A DNA stretch of 32,765 bases from Dehalococcoidia bacterium (GCA_016932645.1 JAFGCL010000198.1:1-32765), one strand, 5' to 3'. Positions 1 to 8,570 are shown, counted from the stretch's first letter. Numbers and translations are program-made. Notes: generated from the letters alone by a model not told the origin.

Positions 1-58
1 CGTTGTACCAGGACGTCGGTATGTCCTTCTCATGCAGGATGAACTTGGTCTGGTCCAT
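1..58 (-). CDS. trpB: Tryptophan synthase beta chain, TrpB-like (5' end only)
   Basis: Only the first 19 codons are inside the window; the gene runs off the left edge. The N-terminus reads MDQTKFILHEKDIPTSWYN. It matches the opening of TrpB2-type tryptophan synthase beta subunits, whose family signature begins with a short lead-in and then an 'IPxxWYN' motif. TrpB is a PLP enzyme that joins indole and serine to make tryptophan. The ATG is preceded by a strong AAGGAGG placed about 9 nt upstream. The identification gains much support from the leader, which is a T-box with a tryptophan (UGG) specifier codon. With so few residues, TrpB1 and TrpB2 cannot be told apart firmly; TrpB2 is preferred from the wording of the motif. 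Confidence 0.75.
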   Translation of the reverse strand, partial: MDQTKFILHEKDIPTSWYN

Positions 59-140
59 GGTGTCTCTTCCTCCTTATCAAATGAGTAGAATCTCTATCTG
101 CTGTGATGACGCGGCCGTCGCCAGGGACGCGTGGCCCTTG

Positions 141-162
141 AAAAGACTGGACTTCTAAGTCC
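141..162 (-). other. Small hairpin plus U-tract in the trpB leader
   Basis: On the minus strand, GGACT-TAGA-AGTCC is followed within two bases by TCTTTT. It lies between the T-box terminator and the trpB start. It resembles a weak second intrinsic terminator, but the stem is only 5-6 bp. Its role is unknown. Confidence 0.3.
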
Positions 163-210
163 ATAGCGGTTTGACTTAAGGTCCATTTCTGCGCTTATCA
201 TAACACGTCC

Positions 211-477
211 CATAATAGACAAGCCCTCCGTCCCATGAGGGGCGAAGGGCTTTGTTCGCGGTGCCACCCTCTTTGGTTCAACGACTGAACCATCTCACTA
301 ACAGGTACGGGTCTTCCCATACCCTGAACTGAGGTAACGGTGTTCTTCCGGCAAATCCTACTCGGCTGTCACCTTTCGGGTTGCGGCTCCGAGGTCCATT
401 CAGCTTCCGCTCCGGCATCGGTTCGCACCGCCCACCGACTCTCTGTGCCTGGCAGGAAACCTACTAGTCCTGTTCTT
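211..477 (-). promoter_or_regulatory. T-box leader, tryptophan-specific (UGG specifier)
   Basis: Read on the minus strand, the leader carries the diagnostic T-box sequence AGGGTGGCACCGCG (257-270), which pairs with the uncharged tRNA acceptor end. About 120 nt upstream is a Stem I region with AGAGAG and a GGTG...AACC distal part. The specifier loop reads GAATGGACCTCGGAG; by comparison with known T-boxes the codon is TGG (396-398), that is Trp. The T-box motif is followed by a terminator hairpin whose 5' arm begins just after it. Uncharged tRNA-Trp should stabilise the antiterminator and allow expression of the downstream trpB-like gene. Exact outer boundaries are approximate because Stem I pairing was read by eye. 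Confidence 0.9.
221..252 (-). terminator. T-box regulated terminator hairpin
   Basis: On the minus strand, AAGCCCT-TCG-CCC pairs with GGG-ACG-GAGGGCTT across a short loop, a stem of about 14 bp with one mismatch. It lies directly after the T-box motif, as expected for the terminator that competes with the antiterminator. The following tract (GTCTATTATG) is only moderately U-rich, so termination may be inefficient or act by another mode. Confidence 0.75.
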
Positions 478-506
478 GGCCTTTGGTCTATTCAGTTGTG
501 GCAAGG

Positions 507-536
507 ATTATAGTGGCAGCGAATCGGGCTTGTCAA
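507..536 (-). promoter_or_regulatory. Promoter for the T-box/trpB transcript
   Basis: On the minus strand TTGACA (531-536) and TATAAT (507-512) are both perfect sigma-70 consensus hexamers separated by 18 bp. The predicted start is near 500, just ahead of the T-box Stem I. The TAA stop of the CPBP protease gene lies inside the -10 box, so the promoter is embedded in the end of that coding sequence. Confidence 0.8.
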
Positions 537-1485
537 ATGTGTGTGTACTGGACAATGCACTCTCAGGCCCGTCTTCTCCAGGAATCGGGTGTTTCCACCG
601 ATACCAGATCAGGAGGATAGGAATCAGCGCTACCAGTGAGATCATGGCAACACTAGACATGTTATTCAGAAGGTTGTGGTGACTGGTAATCCAGGTGATC
701 TCCTCTGGCAGGACATTGGTGTTACTGCCTATGTTAGGTATCGTCATGGCATCGAACATGCAATGAAGCACCAACGGTGCGAAGAAGGAGAACCTCAAGG
801 TCAGCCAGGCTAAGGACAAACCCAGAACGAAGGTGTCGACTAACCTGGAAGCGCCGTGATTGGGCAGGTGATAGAGACTGAAGGCCAGTGAAGGAAGCAC
901 GAGGTAGCCTGCCTTGGCCCAGAATGAGGCCCTTTCGCTCTTGACCCGCTTCATGAAGATCAGCAGGATGACGAAAGGTATGCCTCTGAAGACGATCTCC
1001 TCCCAGATTGGGTTGTGCCAAAGAGAGAAGATGGCGGCGTTAGCTTTACCGGCCAAGTCCATATCCCCTATGTCCTGGGCCTCTTGCCAGCCGGTGAGGT
1101 AATTGATGATGCCGGCTAGGCCCGTAGCCACCAGAACTGTTATCAAGCCCAGCAACGCCACTTTGCCCAGGTTTCGCTTGCGTGCCAGATAGATGATCCC
1201 GGCGGCATAGGAAATCAGCATGGCTCCCATGGCCAGCCAGACGGGCATACTGGGAGCCACGTGGCCATCGACCCCCGGCCAGAAGAGGAGATTGACGGGA
1301 TTCGATTCCAACATGAAACCGGTATAAACATACTGGCCGATGGTGGCTATCAGAGGGACGATCAGCACCAGAACAAATGGAAGCTGGAGAAGGGGGTTCG
1401 TGAGGATCCCGAGAGCTACCCAATGGCCGTAGCTGTAGAGCCTCTTGACGGTCGTATTCCTGTTAGACACACTGTTCGACATCAT
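508..1485 (-). CDS. CPBP-family intramembrane metalloprotease
   Basis: Polytopic membrane protein of about 325 residues with the CPBP (CAAX protease/bacteriocin-processing, also called ABI) signature. The glutamate motif is WEEIVFRG (E162/E163, R167). A second motif, FSLYH, has its His near 206, and a third, VLHCMFD, has its His near 241. Known family members are membrane-embedded proteases, some giving immunity to bacteriocins or maturing peptides. The ORF track starts at 1563, but the ATG at 1485 overlaps the previous gene's stop by one base (TGATG), so a coupled start there (or at 1482) is preferred. It is the last gene of the leftward operon. Its partner may be the ABC exporter upstream; the substrate is unknown. 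Confidence 0.85.
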   Translation of the reverse strand: MMSNSVSNRNTTVKRLYSYGHWVALGILTNPLLQLPFVLVLIVPLIATIGQYVYTGFMLESNPVNLLFWPGVDGHVAPSMPVWLAMGAMLISYAAGIIYLARKRNLGKVALLGLITVLVATGLAGIINYLTGWQEAQDIGDMDLAGKANAAIFSLWHNPIWEEIVFRGIPFVILLIFMKRVKSERASFWAKAGYLVLPSLAFSLYHLPNHGASRLVDTFVLGLSLAWLTLRFSFFAPLVLHCMFDAMTIPNIGSNTNVLPEEITWITSHHNLLNNMSSVAMISLVALIPILLIWYRWKHPIPGEDGPESALSSTHTFDKPDSLPL

Positions 1486-2453
1486 CAGGTTGTAGAAGCA
1501 AGGCCGCTCAAGGTCGAATTCTGATTCGTGTAGTGGGCCTGCGTGTTGTCCCACAGCTTCCACAATCCCCAGACGGCCAGGATGGCCACAATAGTCAATC
1601 CGCTAAAACACTCGTCCATATCCTTCAGCACCAGGAGTGGGATGAAGAACGCCAGCATGCCGATTACCATGGCGAGCCTATGCCGGTCATCCCAGGCTGT
1701 ACCGTTACCCGACCATCGCATAACGAGCCAGAAAGTGATGCCATCCAGCGCGGCGATAAGGACGAACAGCACCGGCCAGGCTGGCAGCCAGGAGAGGTTC
1801 TCCTCCGGGAGCACAAACAAGGACAAAAAGACCACTGTCATGTTCACGGCAGCGACCACGCCATACCAGAGCGGGCGTGTGCCGGTTCCTGCTCGCGATG
1901 GGAACACCTGTGCCGGGAGCCGCCATGCCACACAGGCTAGACCGGCAATGGTCGCTAGTGCGAGTATGAAGCCGCCGATCGGTGGCATGAAGGGGTGCAG
2001 CCATGACAGGATAGGCGCCCACAGCGCCAGCCCTGCGAAGCAGGCGGCCAGGGCCCGGTTGCTGGCCCAGCGCTCATGCCGCTGCTCAGGATACATGACG
2101 GTGACCAGTACCACGCTGCTGATTATGCTGATCGTCAGGTGGAAATGAAGCAGGACTTCGGTCCAGGTCCAGGTGATGCCTCCCCAGTAAGAGTAATCAG
2201 CCAGAGCGCCTAGTTCAGCCCAGTTCGGGTCCCAGATCGACCGTGCAACGATGGCTTCCTCGTAGATGCCGTACGCTATCCCCAGCAGCACCAGACAGAA
2301 CCAGCCCTTGCCCCAGCGCACCGTCAGTTCCCGGCAGATGATAGCGCCAAAGCCGTAGGGCAGCGCCGTGAGCACGAAGCTCAGAGGATTAACGAACTGG
2401 AACAGTGTCTGGTGCCCCGATACTAACTCGCCAAGTATAGGAGCCATCAACAA
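1485..2453 (-). CDS. Polytopic membrane protein of unknown function
   Basis: I do not recognise a named family. The protein is about 322 residues and almost entirely hydrophobic, with about 9 predicted membrane segments. Near the N-terminus are APILGELVSG and FVNPLSF, and later GIYEEAIVARS followed by WDPNW; such acid-rich turns between helices resemble uncharacterised membrane proteins of Chloroflexota and Actinomycetota. The annotated start is TTG (2453) with no visible Shine-Dalgarno. The frame is open upstream to 2507, and the residues just upstream (LPILKRLPPAVALL) look like a natural helix lead-in, so the true start may lie further 5', close to the permease stop at 2497. It sits between the ABC permease and the CPBP protease and is translationally coupled to the latter. 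Confidence 0.75.
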   Translation of the reverse strand: MLMAPILGELVSGHQTLFQFVNPLSFVLTALPYGFGAIICRELTVRWGKGWFCLVLLGIAYGIYEEAIVARSIWDPNWAELGALADYSYWGGITWTWTEVLLHFHLTISIISSVVLVTVMYPEQRHERWASNRALAACFAGLALWAPILSWLHPFMPPIGGFILALATIAGLACVAWRLPAQVFPSRAGTGTRPLWYGVVAAVNMTVVFLSLFVLPEENLSWLPAWPVLFVLIAALDGITFWLVMRWSGNGTAWDDRHRLAMVIGMLAFFIPLLVLKDMDECFSGLTIVAILAVWGLWKLWDNTQAHYTNQNSTLSGLASTT

Positions 2454-2496
2454 CAGGGCAACGGCCGGAGGCAGACGTTTCAGAATGGGTAGGTCC

Positions 2497-5445
2497 TCAC
2501 TCGTATCTCAAAGCTTCTGCCGGGTAGACCCTCGACGCTTGGCGGGCCGGCAGGAAGGTGGTAATCAACGAGGCGAGGTAAGCCACCGCCGCAATGAAGG
2601 CTATCCGCGTCCAGGGGACGACGAGGCTGACCCCGGGAGCTTGCTCGGACATGGTGTCCATTAGGCTGAAAGACAGCGCATAGCCCAACAGCACTCCTAG
2701 GCTGATGCCTAGCAAGGCTACGAAGGATGACTCTATGAGGAACGCCAACTGCACCGCCTCGCGCTGGAAGCCGATGGCGCGGAGGGCGCCGATCTGCTTG
2801 CGCCGCTCTACCACCGCTCTGGCGGCGATCACGCCCAGAGCGGCGATACCCACAATAAGCCCTAGCCCCATGAAGCCGAGCAACAGGTTGTTGAGCATCA
2901 TACCGGCTTTGTTGATGTCTCGTACTTCCTCGGCTATCACTACACTATCCATGCCGTTCTGTACTAGGCCTGTCTCTAGTCCCTTTGAGATGGATTTCGC
3001 ATCAGCGCCGTCCTTGATCCGGAACATGTAAGTGGTAGGCACAATAGGCTGCCGGGCCAGGCTGTCCAGACTGGCCTGTGAGGTCATGATTCCTGGCACG
3101 TATGCGGCGATATCCTTAAGCACTCCGATGACGCGCAGTCGCCCGCCAGTCGCCTCTTCCTCAACGTACACCACCGGCAATACCTTGTCCTCCTGCATGA
3201 ACCCGTCAAGAAGCAAGTACGGCGCTGAGGATCCCAGGCTGTAGTTCACCTTCCTGGCGACGAATGAGGAAGACACTACAGCCAACCCCGGTTGGTGGGC
3301 CATGGCCTGCCATACTTCGTCCGCCGAACTGTAACCTTCAGCCATCATGTTGAATCCATACGAGACGCTGTTGGCATAGCCGTCATCTATTCCCTGAACT
3401 GGGACAGTCAAATACTCTGTGTCGGTGCCGGTCTGGCGGAGCTTGAGGGCGATGATGCTGATGGCGCCGACAGCCTCGATGTCGTCGGAGTCAATGCTGC
3501 CGGCATCCTGGATGGCGGCGTTCATATCAGCTACCGGGTTGACGTAGCTGGTGGTGCCCGATATGTCGAATCCTCCACTCAGGCGGCGTGGGTCTGAGTA
3601 CAAGGAGTTCTCGGATGAGTTAATGATAGACATGACTACCAGAGTGAAGATGACCAAACAGAACATAGCCAGCGCGGCGCCGGTGCGGAACCTGTTGGCC
3701 ATCGGGTAGGAGATGGCTGTCTTCAATACAGCACTGAGGCCGCGGACCCGGCCGAAGACTAAAGCGACCGCCTTCAGGATGAGGTCCATGTTGTGTATCG
3801 CCAGAAACGTGGCACCCAAGACCAGCATGATGCCGGCCAGGAAGAACATCTCCATCCCCCGGGTCATGTCTCTGGCGCCCGAAAGCGACGGAGGCAGGAG
3901 CCACCATGCCACGAGTCCAATACCTGCCAGGCTGAAGGCCAGTCGATCAGGCAGCCCGAATCGTCTCGCTAGGAGGCAGACGCCGACGATAGCCAAAGAC
4001 ACGCCCACCATGTAGGCAGTGCCGCTGTCGCTACTGAAGCCGGCGCAGGTGAAGAGAACCCCCAGGGCGATGGCCAGGACGGCCAGCGCCAGTCCCTTCC
4101 AGTCGCGCGCTCGGGAAATCTGTGGCTCAGGGATGTCCTTCATGGCTCTGATTATGTTGAGCTTGCTGACGCGCCAGGCCGAGAAGGCTACCACGGCCAG
4201 AGTGAGCAGTACCCCCAGACAGTAGGCGATTATGAGGCTTCCAGGTCTTGAGTGAAAGGAGAACTGCACGTCAAACTGGCTGAAAGCAGCTGCCATGAGC
4301 CTGACCATGCCCCACCCGATACCCAGCCCCAGTATGCTGCCGATGGCCGAGGCCGCCAGAGCATAGATGGCTCCCTCGTAGGTGAACATGCGGATGACGT
4401 GACCATGCTGCGTGCCCAAGGCGCGGGCCGTGCCCAACTCGGTCTTGCGCTCTGCGGCCAGCATAACGAATGTGAGGAATATCAGCAGAACACCAGCGGC
4501 CACAGAGAACTGCGCCATTATGACGAACACCGACATGAAGGCGTCGCCGGCCTCGGTGGCCACATCCAGAGCTTCCTGCTTCACTGCTTCGGCGGTAAGG
4601 CCGGTTCCCTCTAGGGCGGGTTCCAGTATCGCCATCACCTCATCCGTGTGTGTTGCCCCGTGTATGGCGTTGCCCGTATTGGTTATGGCGATCAAGTTGA
4701 CCTGTTCCGGCCGGCCGAGAAGGCTCTGTGCCTCGGCCAGCGGCACAACCATCGATATCTCGTCCCCGGGGACGCCGTCGCTGTATATGCCGGCGACGGC
4801 GAAGGGGAATGGCTGCCCATCAGTGAAGACACTCACCGTGTCACCCATCCGGACCTCCAGATGCTCTGCTGCTCGAGAACTGAGATAAGCCTGTCCGGCC
4901 TGCAGGTCCGCAACAATGAGTCGCTCACCGCGGCTGTCGACTATCGGGTCGAAGTGCCGCTCCCAGGATTCATCCAGGCCCCAGAGCTCAATGTTAGGCT
5001 CATTTAACTCGGTTGTCGGTGAAATGACCGGCATGCCGGCATTCATTGCCGCGGCGACGCCTTCTACATTCGAGTCATCGCCGATGATCTGGCTCAAGTC
5101 GGCTGCATACTGCTGGTCGAAGTAGCCCTGTGATCCGGCGGCGTCAACAGCTTGGCCATGTATCATGACATCTATCTGGCCCAACTGGTCCGTTGCCATG
5201 TTGCGGATGGAATAAGATACCGTGTCGCCGATGGTGAAGGAGGCGGAGAACAACATGGCTGCCAGCATGAGTCCGAGCAATATCAGCGCGGTCTGAGCAG
5301 GACGGCGCGGCACGTTCCTGGACGCCAGCTTGAACATCACACGATTACGGAGACTACTGATCGTTAGTACCACCACGCACAAGCACATTACGATGGCCAA
5401 TCCTCCGGTAAGAGGCGCGAGAGGCAAGCCGAAAAGCTTGTTCAT
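2497..5445 (-). CDS. ABC transporter permease, two FtsX modules (MacB/LolC type)
   Basis: A 982-residue membrane protein with two FtsX/MacB-like modules in one chain. An extra hydrophobic lead segment (about residues 12-32) precedes the first module (first helix about 50-70). A long extracytoplasmic domain follows (to about 300), then three helices ending near 435. A central block of about four more helices (about 450-560) separates this from the second module: a helix near 585-610, a second large outer domain, and three C-terminal helices. The chain ends in the typical ARQASRVYPAEALRYE. Family knowledge places it in the type VII ABC superfamily, which uses mechanotransmission rather than ordinary transport, moving lipoproteins, peptides or antibiotics or activating cell-wall enzymes. 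Its ATPase lies 39 bp upstream. LolC/LolE-type halves are usually separate proteins; here they are fused. Confidence 0.88.
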   Translation of the reverse strand: MNKLFGLPLAPLTGGLAIVMCLCVVVLTISSLRNRVMFKLASRNVPRRPAQTALILLGLMLAAMLFSASFTIGDTVSYSIRNMATDQLGQIDVMIHGQAVDAAGSQGYFDQQYAADLSQIIGDDSNVEGVAAAMNAGMPVISPTTELNEPNIELWGLDESWERHFDPIVDSRGERLIVADLQAGQAYLSSRAAEHLEVRMGDTVSVFTDGQPFPFAVAGIYSDGVPGDEISMVVPLAEAQSLLGRPEQVNLIAITNTGNAIHGATHTDEVMAILEPALEGTGLTAEAVKQEALDVATEAGDAFMSVFVIMAQFSVAAGVLLIFLTFVMLAAERKTELGTARALGTQHGHVIRMFTYEGAIYALAASAIGSILGLGIGWGMVRLMAAAFSQFDVQFSFHSRPGSLIIAYCLGVLLTLAVVAFSAWRVSKLNIIRAMKDIPEPQISRARDWKGLALAVLAIALGVLFTCAGFSSDSGTAYMVGVSLAIVGVCLLARRFGLPDRLAFSLAGIGLVAWWLLPPSLSGARDMTRGMEMFFLAGIMLVLGATFLAIHNMDLILKAVALVFGRVRGLSAVLKTAISYPMANRFRTGAALAMFCLVIFTLVVMSIINSSENSLYSDPRRLSGGFDISGTTSYVNPVADMNAAIQDAGSIDSDDIEAVGAISIIALKLRQTGTDTEYLTVPVQGIDDGYANSVSYGFNMMAEGYSSADEVWQAMAHQPGLAVVSSSFVARKVNYSLGSSAPYLLLDGFMQEDKVLPVVYVEEEATGGRLRVIGVLKDIAAYVPGIMTSQASLDSLARQPIVPTTYMFRIKDGADAKSISKGLETGLVQNGMDSVVIAEEVRDINKAGMMLNNLLLGFMGLGLIVGIAALGVIAARAVVERRKQIGALRAIGFQREAVQLAFLIESSFVALLGISLGVLLGYALSFSLMDTMSEQAPGVSLVVPWTRIAFIAAVAYLASLITTFLPARQASRVYPAEALRYE

Positions 5446-5484
5446 TTGGAGTCCCTCTCTTTCTGTGAAGAGCCGTTCGCCGTG

Positions 5485-6243
5485 CTAGTGTGCTGCCGGA
5501 ACCGTAGTGCCATTGTGCTGATCGCTGGCTATGAGTCCGTCGCGCATGTGGATGATGCGATCCGCGTCGGCGCCGACATCGGGAGAGTGGGTGACCAGCA
5601 CAAAGGTCTGCCCCTTCTCTTTGTTCAGCTTGCGAAGAACCCGCATGACCTCGGTGGCTGTCTCCGTATCCAGGTTGCCCGTCGGCTCGTCGCCCCACAC
5701 TATGGCTGGCTCGTTCACTAGAGCTCGAGCGATGGCCACCCGCTGCTGCTGACCGCCGGAAAGCTCAGAGGGACGCTTGTTCTCTTGACCAGATAGGCCC
5801 ACCATGAAAAGCGCCCCAAGCGCCTTTTGTCGAGCGACCTTCGGAGACACGTCGGATAGCAGGAGGGGCAGTTCCACATTCTCCGCCACATTCAGAACGG
5901 GCAGCAGGTTGAACGATTGAAAGATGAACCCCATGCTCTGGGCCCGGAAATGAGTGCGCTGCCGCTCCGACATCTGGGTAATATGATTGCCATCGACAAT
6001 CACCTCCCCCTGATTGATATCATCCAACCCGGAGAGACAGTTGAGAAGAGTAGTCTTGCCACAGCCACTGGGTCCCATGATGGCTACCATCTCTCCCTTC
6101 TTTATGCTGAGATCCACACCCCGGAGCGCCTGGACTTTGACTGCACCGGTATCGTAGGTCTTGTGTACGCCTTTCACCTCGATTATGTGGCCATTTTGTC
6201 TCACCATTTCTTGTTCTCCACCATCATGTCTGTAATGCAACAT
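5485..6243 (-). CDS. ABC transporter ATP-binding protein (LolD/MacB type)
   Basis: The 252-residue nucleotide-binding subunit pairs with the FtsX permease just downstream. It shows Walker [10 protein letters not shown]-loop [12 protein letters not shown], signature [15 protein letters not shown] and Walker [12 protein letters not shown], with the switch His in LVTHSP. The MacB/LolD subfamily usually has '[11 protein letters not shown]'; here the Walker B reads VWGDEP, as in several Chloroflexota members. Two starts are possible: the ATG at 6243 (GAGGAG 9 nt upstream) and the ATG at 6207 (GGTGGAG upstream). Family homology begins at [14 protein letters not shown], so both are compatible. It should hydrolyse ATP to drive the permease at the cytoplasmic face. 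Confidence 0.9.
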   Translation of the reverse strand: MLHYRHDGGEQEMVRQNGHIIEVKGVHKTYDTGAVKVQALRGVDLSIKKGEMVAIMGPSGCGKTTLLNCLSGLDDINQGEVIVDGNHITQMSERQRTHFRAQSMGFIFQSFNLLPVLNVAENVELPLLLSDVSPKVARQKALGALFMVGLSGQENKRPSELSGGQQQRVAIARALVNEPAIVWGDEPTGNLDTETATEVMRVLRKLNKEKGQTFVLVTHSPDVGADADRIIHMRDGLIASDQHNGTTVPAAH

Positions 6244-6291
6244 GGCTGCGTACTCCTCATTCGTGGTCAGACGGTCAAGCCTTCTGCCTGC

Positions 6292-7236
6292 CTACCTAAT
6301 GATCACGTCCCCGTTGGAAGTCTCGATGTGGAGGTCTGCTGCTTCTCCAGTACCGATTGTCCCTACGAGGTGGTCTGTTTCGGTCTTCGTGGCCAATATC
6401 GGCATCTCACAGTCAACCTCGCCAAAGCTGGTGGAAGCATCGAGATTGAGACTGTGCGTCCCTGTCAACTCCACTACAATATCCCCATTGGTACTCACCA
6501 GCCGATTGCTGCCAGAGGGCGTCATCTTACCGCTGAAGGACACGTTGCCATTGCTCGTTTTGATGTTGAATTCTCCTTTGGCTTCCTGCACGGTCACGTT
6601 GCCGTTGGAAGTCCTAACGAAGGTGCTGCCATCGAGAGTATCGATCTCAACCTCGCCATTGCTGGTGGTGGCTTCAAAATGTCCCTGGACTTGCTCGAGT
6701 ACTATGTCCCCGTTTGAAGTATCGAGAGTGCCACCGCGGGTTGTCCCCTGTACTTCGATCTTGCCGTCACTTGTCTTGAGTCGCAGAGCTGTATTTGCTG
6801 GCACCGTCACGTAAATGTTGGCCTCGGTATTGCCGGCAGGGAACCACCACTTCCCCTTGTTCTCGGCCGTGACGATGACTTCATCGCCGTTAGCACTCTG
6901 AGTGGCTTCGTACTCAATACGGCGGATATCTCTCAGTTCGGCCCGCACTACGACAACGTTGTCAGATCCGGCGCAGACTTCGATCCGCCCGTTAAAAGAG
7001 GTGACGTCGAGGGTGATGGGGGCACTGACGGTGAAGTTATCGGTCTCGGTACTCACGGCTGACTGCGTCGTGCATGCGGAAGACGCTAGTGCCATGACCC
7101 CAACCAGAAAGACGAGAGTGACGATAAGCAGAATGGAGATGGGACTCAAAGGCGGCCTTATGCGATGAACCCAGGGTTTCTGGTCTTTCGTGCCTCTATC
7201 ATCTTGATGCTGATGATGAGTGATTGACTTCCTCAT
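6292..7236 (-). CDS. DUF4097-type beta-helix surface protein with N-terminal anchor
   Basis: About 314 residues from the ATG at 7236, which has GAGGAGG 6 nt upstream. The ORF track begins further 5' at 7467 inside the previous gene, which is not supported. A cytosolic N-terminus of about 35 residues is followed by one membrane segment (ILLIVTLVFLVGVMALASSAC), so the rest lies outside the cell; the Cys gives a weak lipobox, so a lipoprotein is possible. The outer part repeats T-S-N/D-G units about every 20 residues (TSNGDI, TSNGEV, TSNGNV twice, STNGDI), typical of DUF4097 putative adhesin beta-helices. Such proteins often sit next to PadR and HAAS genes, as here. Function is not established; a scaffold, sensor or adhesin at the surface is plausible. 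Confidence 0.85.
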   Translation of the reverse strand: MRKSITHHQHQDDRGTKDQKPWVHRIRPPLSPISILLIVTLVFLVGVMALASSACTTQSAVSTETDNFTVSAPITLDVTSFNGRIEVCAGSDNVVVVRAELRDIRRIEYEATQSANGDEVIVTAENKGKWWFPAGNTEANIYVTVPANTALRLKTSDGKIEVQGTTRGGTLDTSNGDIVLEQVQGHFEATTSNGEVEIDTLDGSTFVRTSNGNVTVQEAKGEFNIKTSNGNVSFSGKMTPSGSNRLVSTNGDIVVELTGTHSLNLDASTSFGEVDCEMPILATKTETDHLVGTIGTGEAADLHIETSNGDVIIR

Positions 7237-7288
7237 GTACGTCCTCCTCTTTGGTACCGGGCATGTAGCTTGACGGCTCCGGTTCAAC

Positions 7289-8188
7289 TTAATCCTTCTT
7301 CGACACCAGCATGAACTTGGCGAACGCGCCATGTCCCCGCCCCACCAGTTTGGCGAGGTGCATAGTAGCCGGGAGCAAAAGGACACCAAGCACGAAGAAG
7401 AAGGGTATGGACCAGGTGGTGGCCAGGTATTCGGTGTCTCCCAGAATGATGTAGGCCGGCATGTCAAGAATCCCTACCGTAATGGGCATGGCGATCAAGT
7501 AGACTGCGAGACCGATGAGAACGACGAACACGGTGAAATATGCAATGCCGAGACCTAGCATCAGGATGCAATATGCCAGCGCTGTCCAAGTGATCCTTTG
7601 TGTGAACAGGTTCTTAATTCTCTTCCAGAATCCGGTTCTGTCATCGGAGAACATTCGCCGGCGGGGCATGCGCACTCCAAGCAAGGCCTCAACCAACCGG
7701 CCTTCGATGAAGGCAATGCCGCGAATCGACAGTAGGAAGAGGACGGCCAGCGGCAGTCCGATGATGAGCACCAACAGCCCGAGCGATAGCGAGATGCCGA
7801 CGACTGCCCAGGTGAAGTAGGCGATGCCGATGGCTAGAGAGAGAAAGAGGTAGAGCATGGCTCCCCACGCCCTCGGATCGGCGAATACCCCGAAGAAGCG
7901 GTAGAAGATGGATCGCTGACCCTTGTATGCGGACCGGCCCAAGCTGGCAGGAAGCCGGGCTTCCATTTGCCTGTAGGCCGCCGCGATCTCTTGAGGTGAT
8001 CCGTACTTCTCGATGATCGGTGGGATGGCCTCTGCTTCCGAAATATCGGGTCTGCCGTTGATGGCTTGGGCCAGCGCGGTCCGGAGGTACTCTTCAGCAT
8101 CGGCGAGGGCATCTTGGATCACAGCGGCATCGCTCCCAGCTAGTTCCTTCCTGAGCAGGATCAAATACTCGTCAACGCTCTTCACCAT
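7289..8188 (-). CDS. HAAS domain / sensor-type membrane protein
   Basis: A 299-residue protein. Residues 1 to about 78 are a HAAS (DUF1700-like) helical domain, with the typical YLILLRKEL opening and an IIEKYGSPQEIAAAYR helix. The rest is a duplicated set of hydrophobic hairpins (about residues 105-165 and 205-275) resembling the 'putative sensor' domain found in histidine kinases. The start at 8188 overlaps the end of padR by 17 bp, so the two are translationally coupled. HAAS proteins are commonly encoded directly after PadR regulators and are thought to link membrane state to transcription; a direct interaction with PadR is an inference. Confidence 0.82.
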   Translation of the reverse strand: MVKSVDEYLILLRKELAGSDAAVIQDALADAEEYLRTALAQAINGRPDISEAEAIPPIIEKYGSPQEIAAAYRQMEARLPASLGRSAYKGQRSIFYRFFGVFADPRAWGAMLYLFLSLAIGIAYFTWAVVGISLSLGLLVLIIGLPLAVLFLLSIRGIAFIEGRLVEALLGVRMPRRRMFSDDRTGFWKRIKNLFTQRITWTALAYCILMLGLGIAYFTVFVVLIGLAVYLIAMPITVGILDMPAYIILGDTEYLATTWSIPFFFVLGVLLLPATMHLAKLVGRGHGAFAKFMLVSKKD

Positions 8189-8570
8189 TGCCCTCTCCTT
8201 TCATCACTGTGTCCACGAAGCTCCTCATCTGATCCCACATCTCTCGCCAGCGCGCTAGGGTGTTGTGGCCCGACTCCGTGATCCGGTAGTAGCGCCGGGG
8301 GGGGCCAGAGACTGAAGGTTCGACTCGGCTCTCCAGGAGCCCGCTGCTCTCCAGCGACCGAAGGACCGGATAGAGTGCCCCCTGCTTCAGCACCGCTGCC
8401 TCATCCGCTTGTCCGTCGATGACCTTGGCGATCTGGTAGCCATACATCGGCTCAGCCGCCTTGTCCAGGATGGTCAGGAGGACTAGTGCCGCGACACCGG
8501 AGACAAGCTCCTTCTGAAACTTCTTGTCAGCCGACTCTGTCTCGTCAACGTTCTTGTTCTTTCCCCACAT
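8172..8570 (-). CDS. PadR-family transcriptional regulator
   Basis: About 132 residues from the ATG at 8570, which has GAGG 9 nt upstream; the longer frame to 8612 begins with TTG and lacks a clear ribosome binding site. The winged-helix part contains LVLLTILDKAAEPMYGYQI, then KQGALYPVLRSLESSGLL, then PPRRYYRIT in the wing, all typical of PadR. A C-terminal helix (about residues 105-132) should dimerise. The N-terminus carries a charged tail of about 20 residues. It is the first gene of the leftward operon and probably represses it from the palindrome at 8628-8665. The inducer is unknown. Confidence 0.9.
   Translation of the reverse strand: MWGKNKNVDETESADKKFQKELVSGVAALVLLTILDKAAEPMYGYQIAKVIDGQADEAAVLKQGALYPVLRSLESSGLLESRVEPSVSGPPRRYYRITESGHNTLARWREMWDQMRSFVDTVMKGEGNGEER

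Noticed and set aside
5917-6717. Plus-strand ORF of 266 codons
   Set aside because: It lies antisense across the ABC ATPase and DUF4097 genes, both clearly real.
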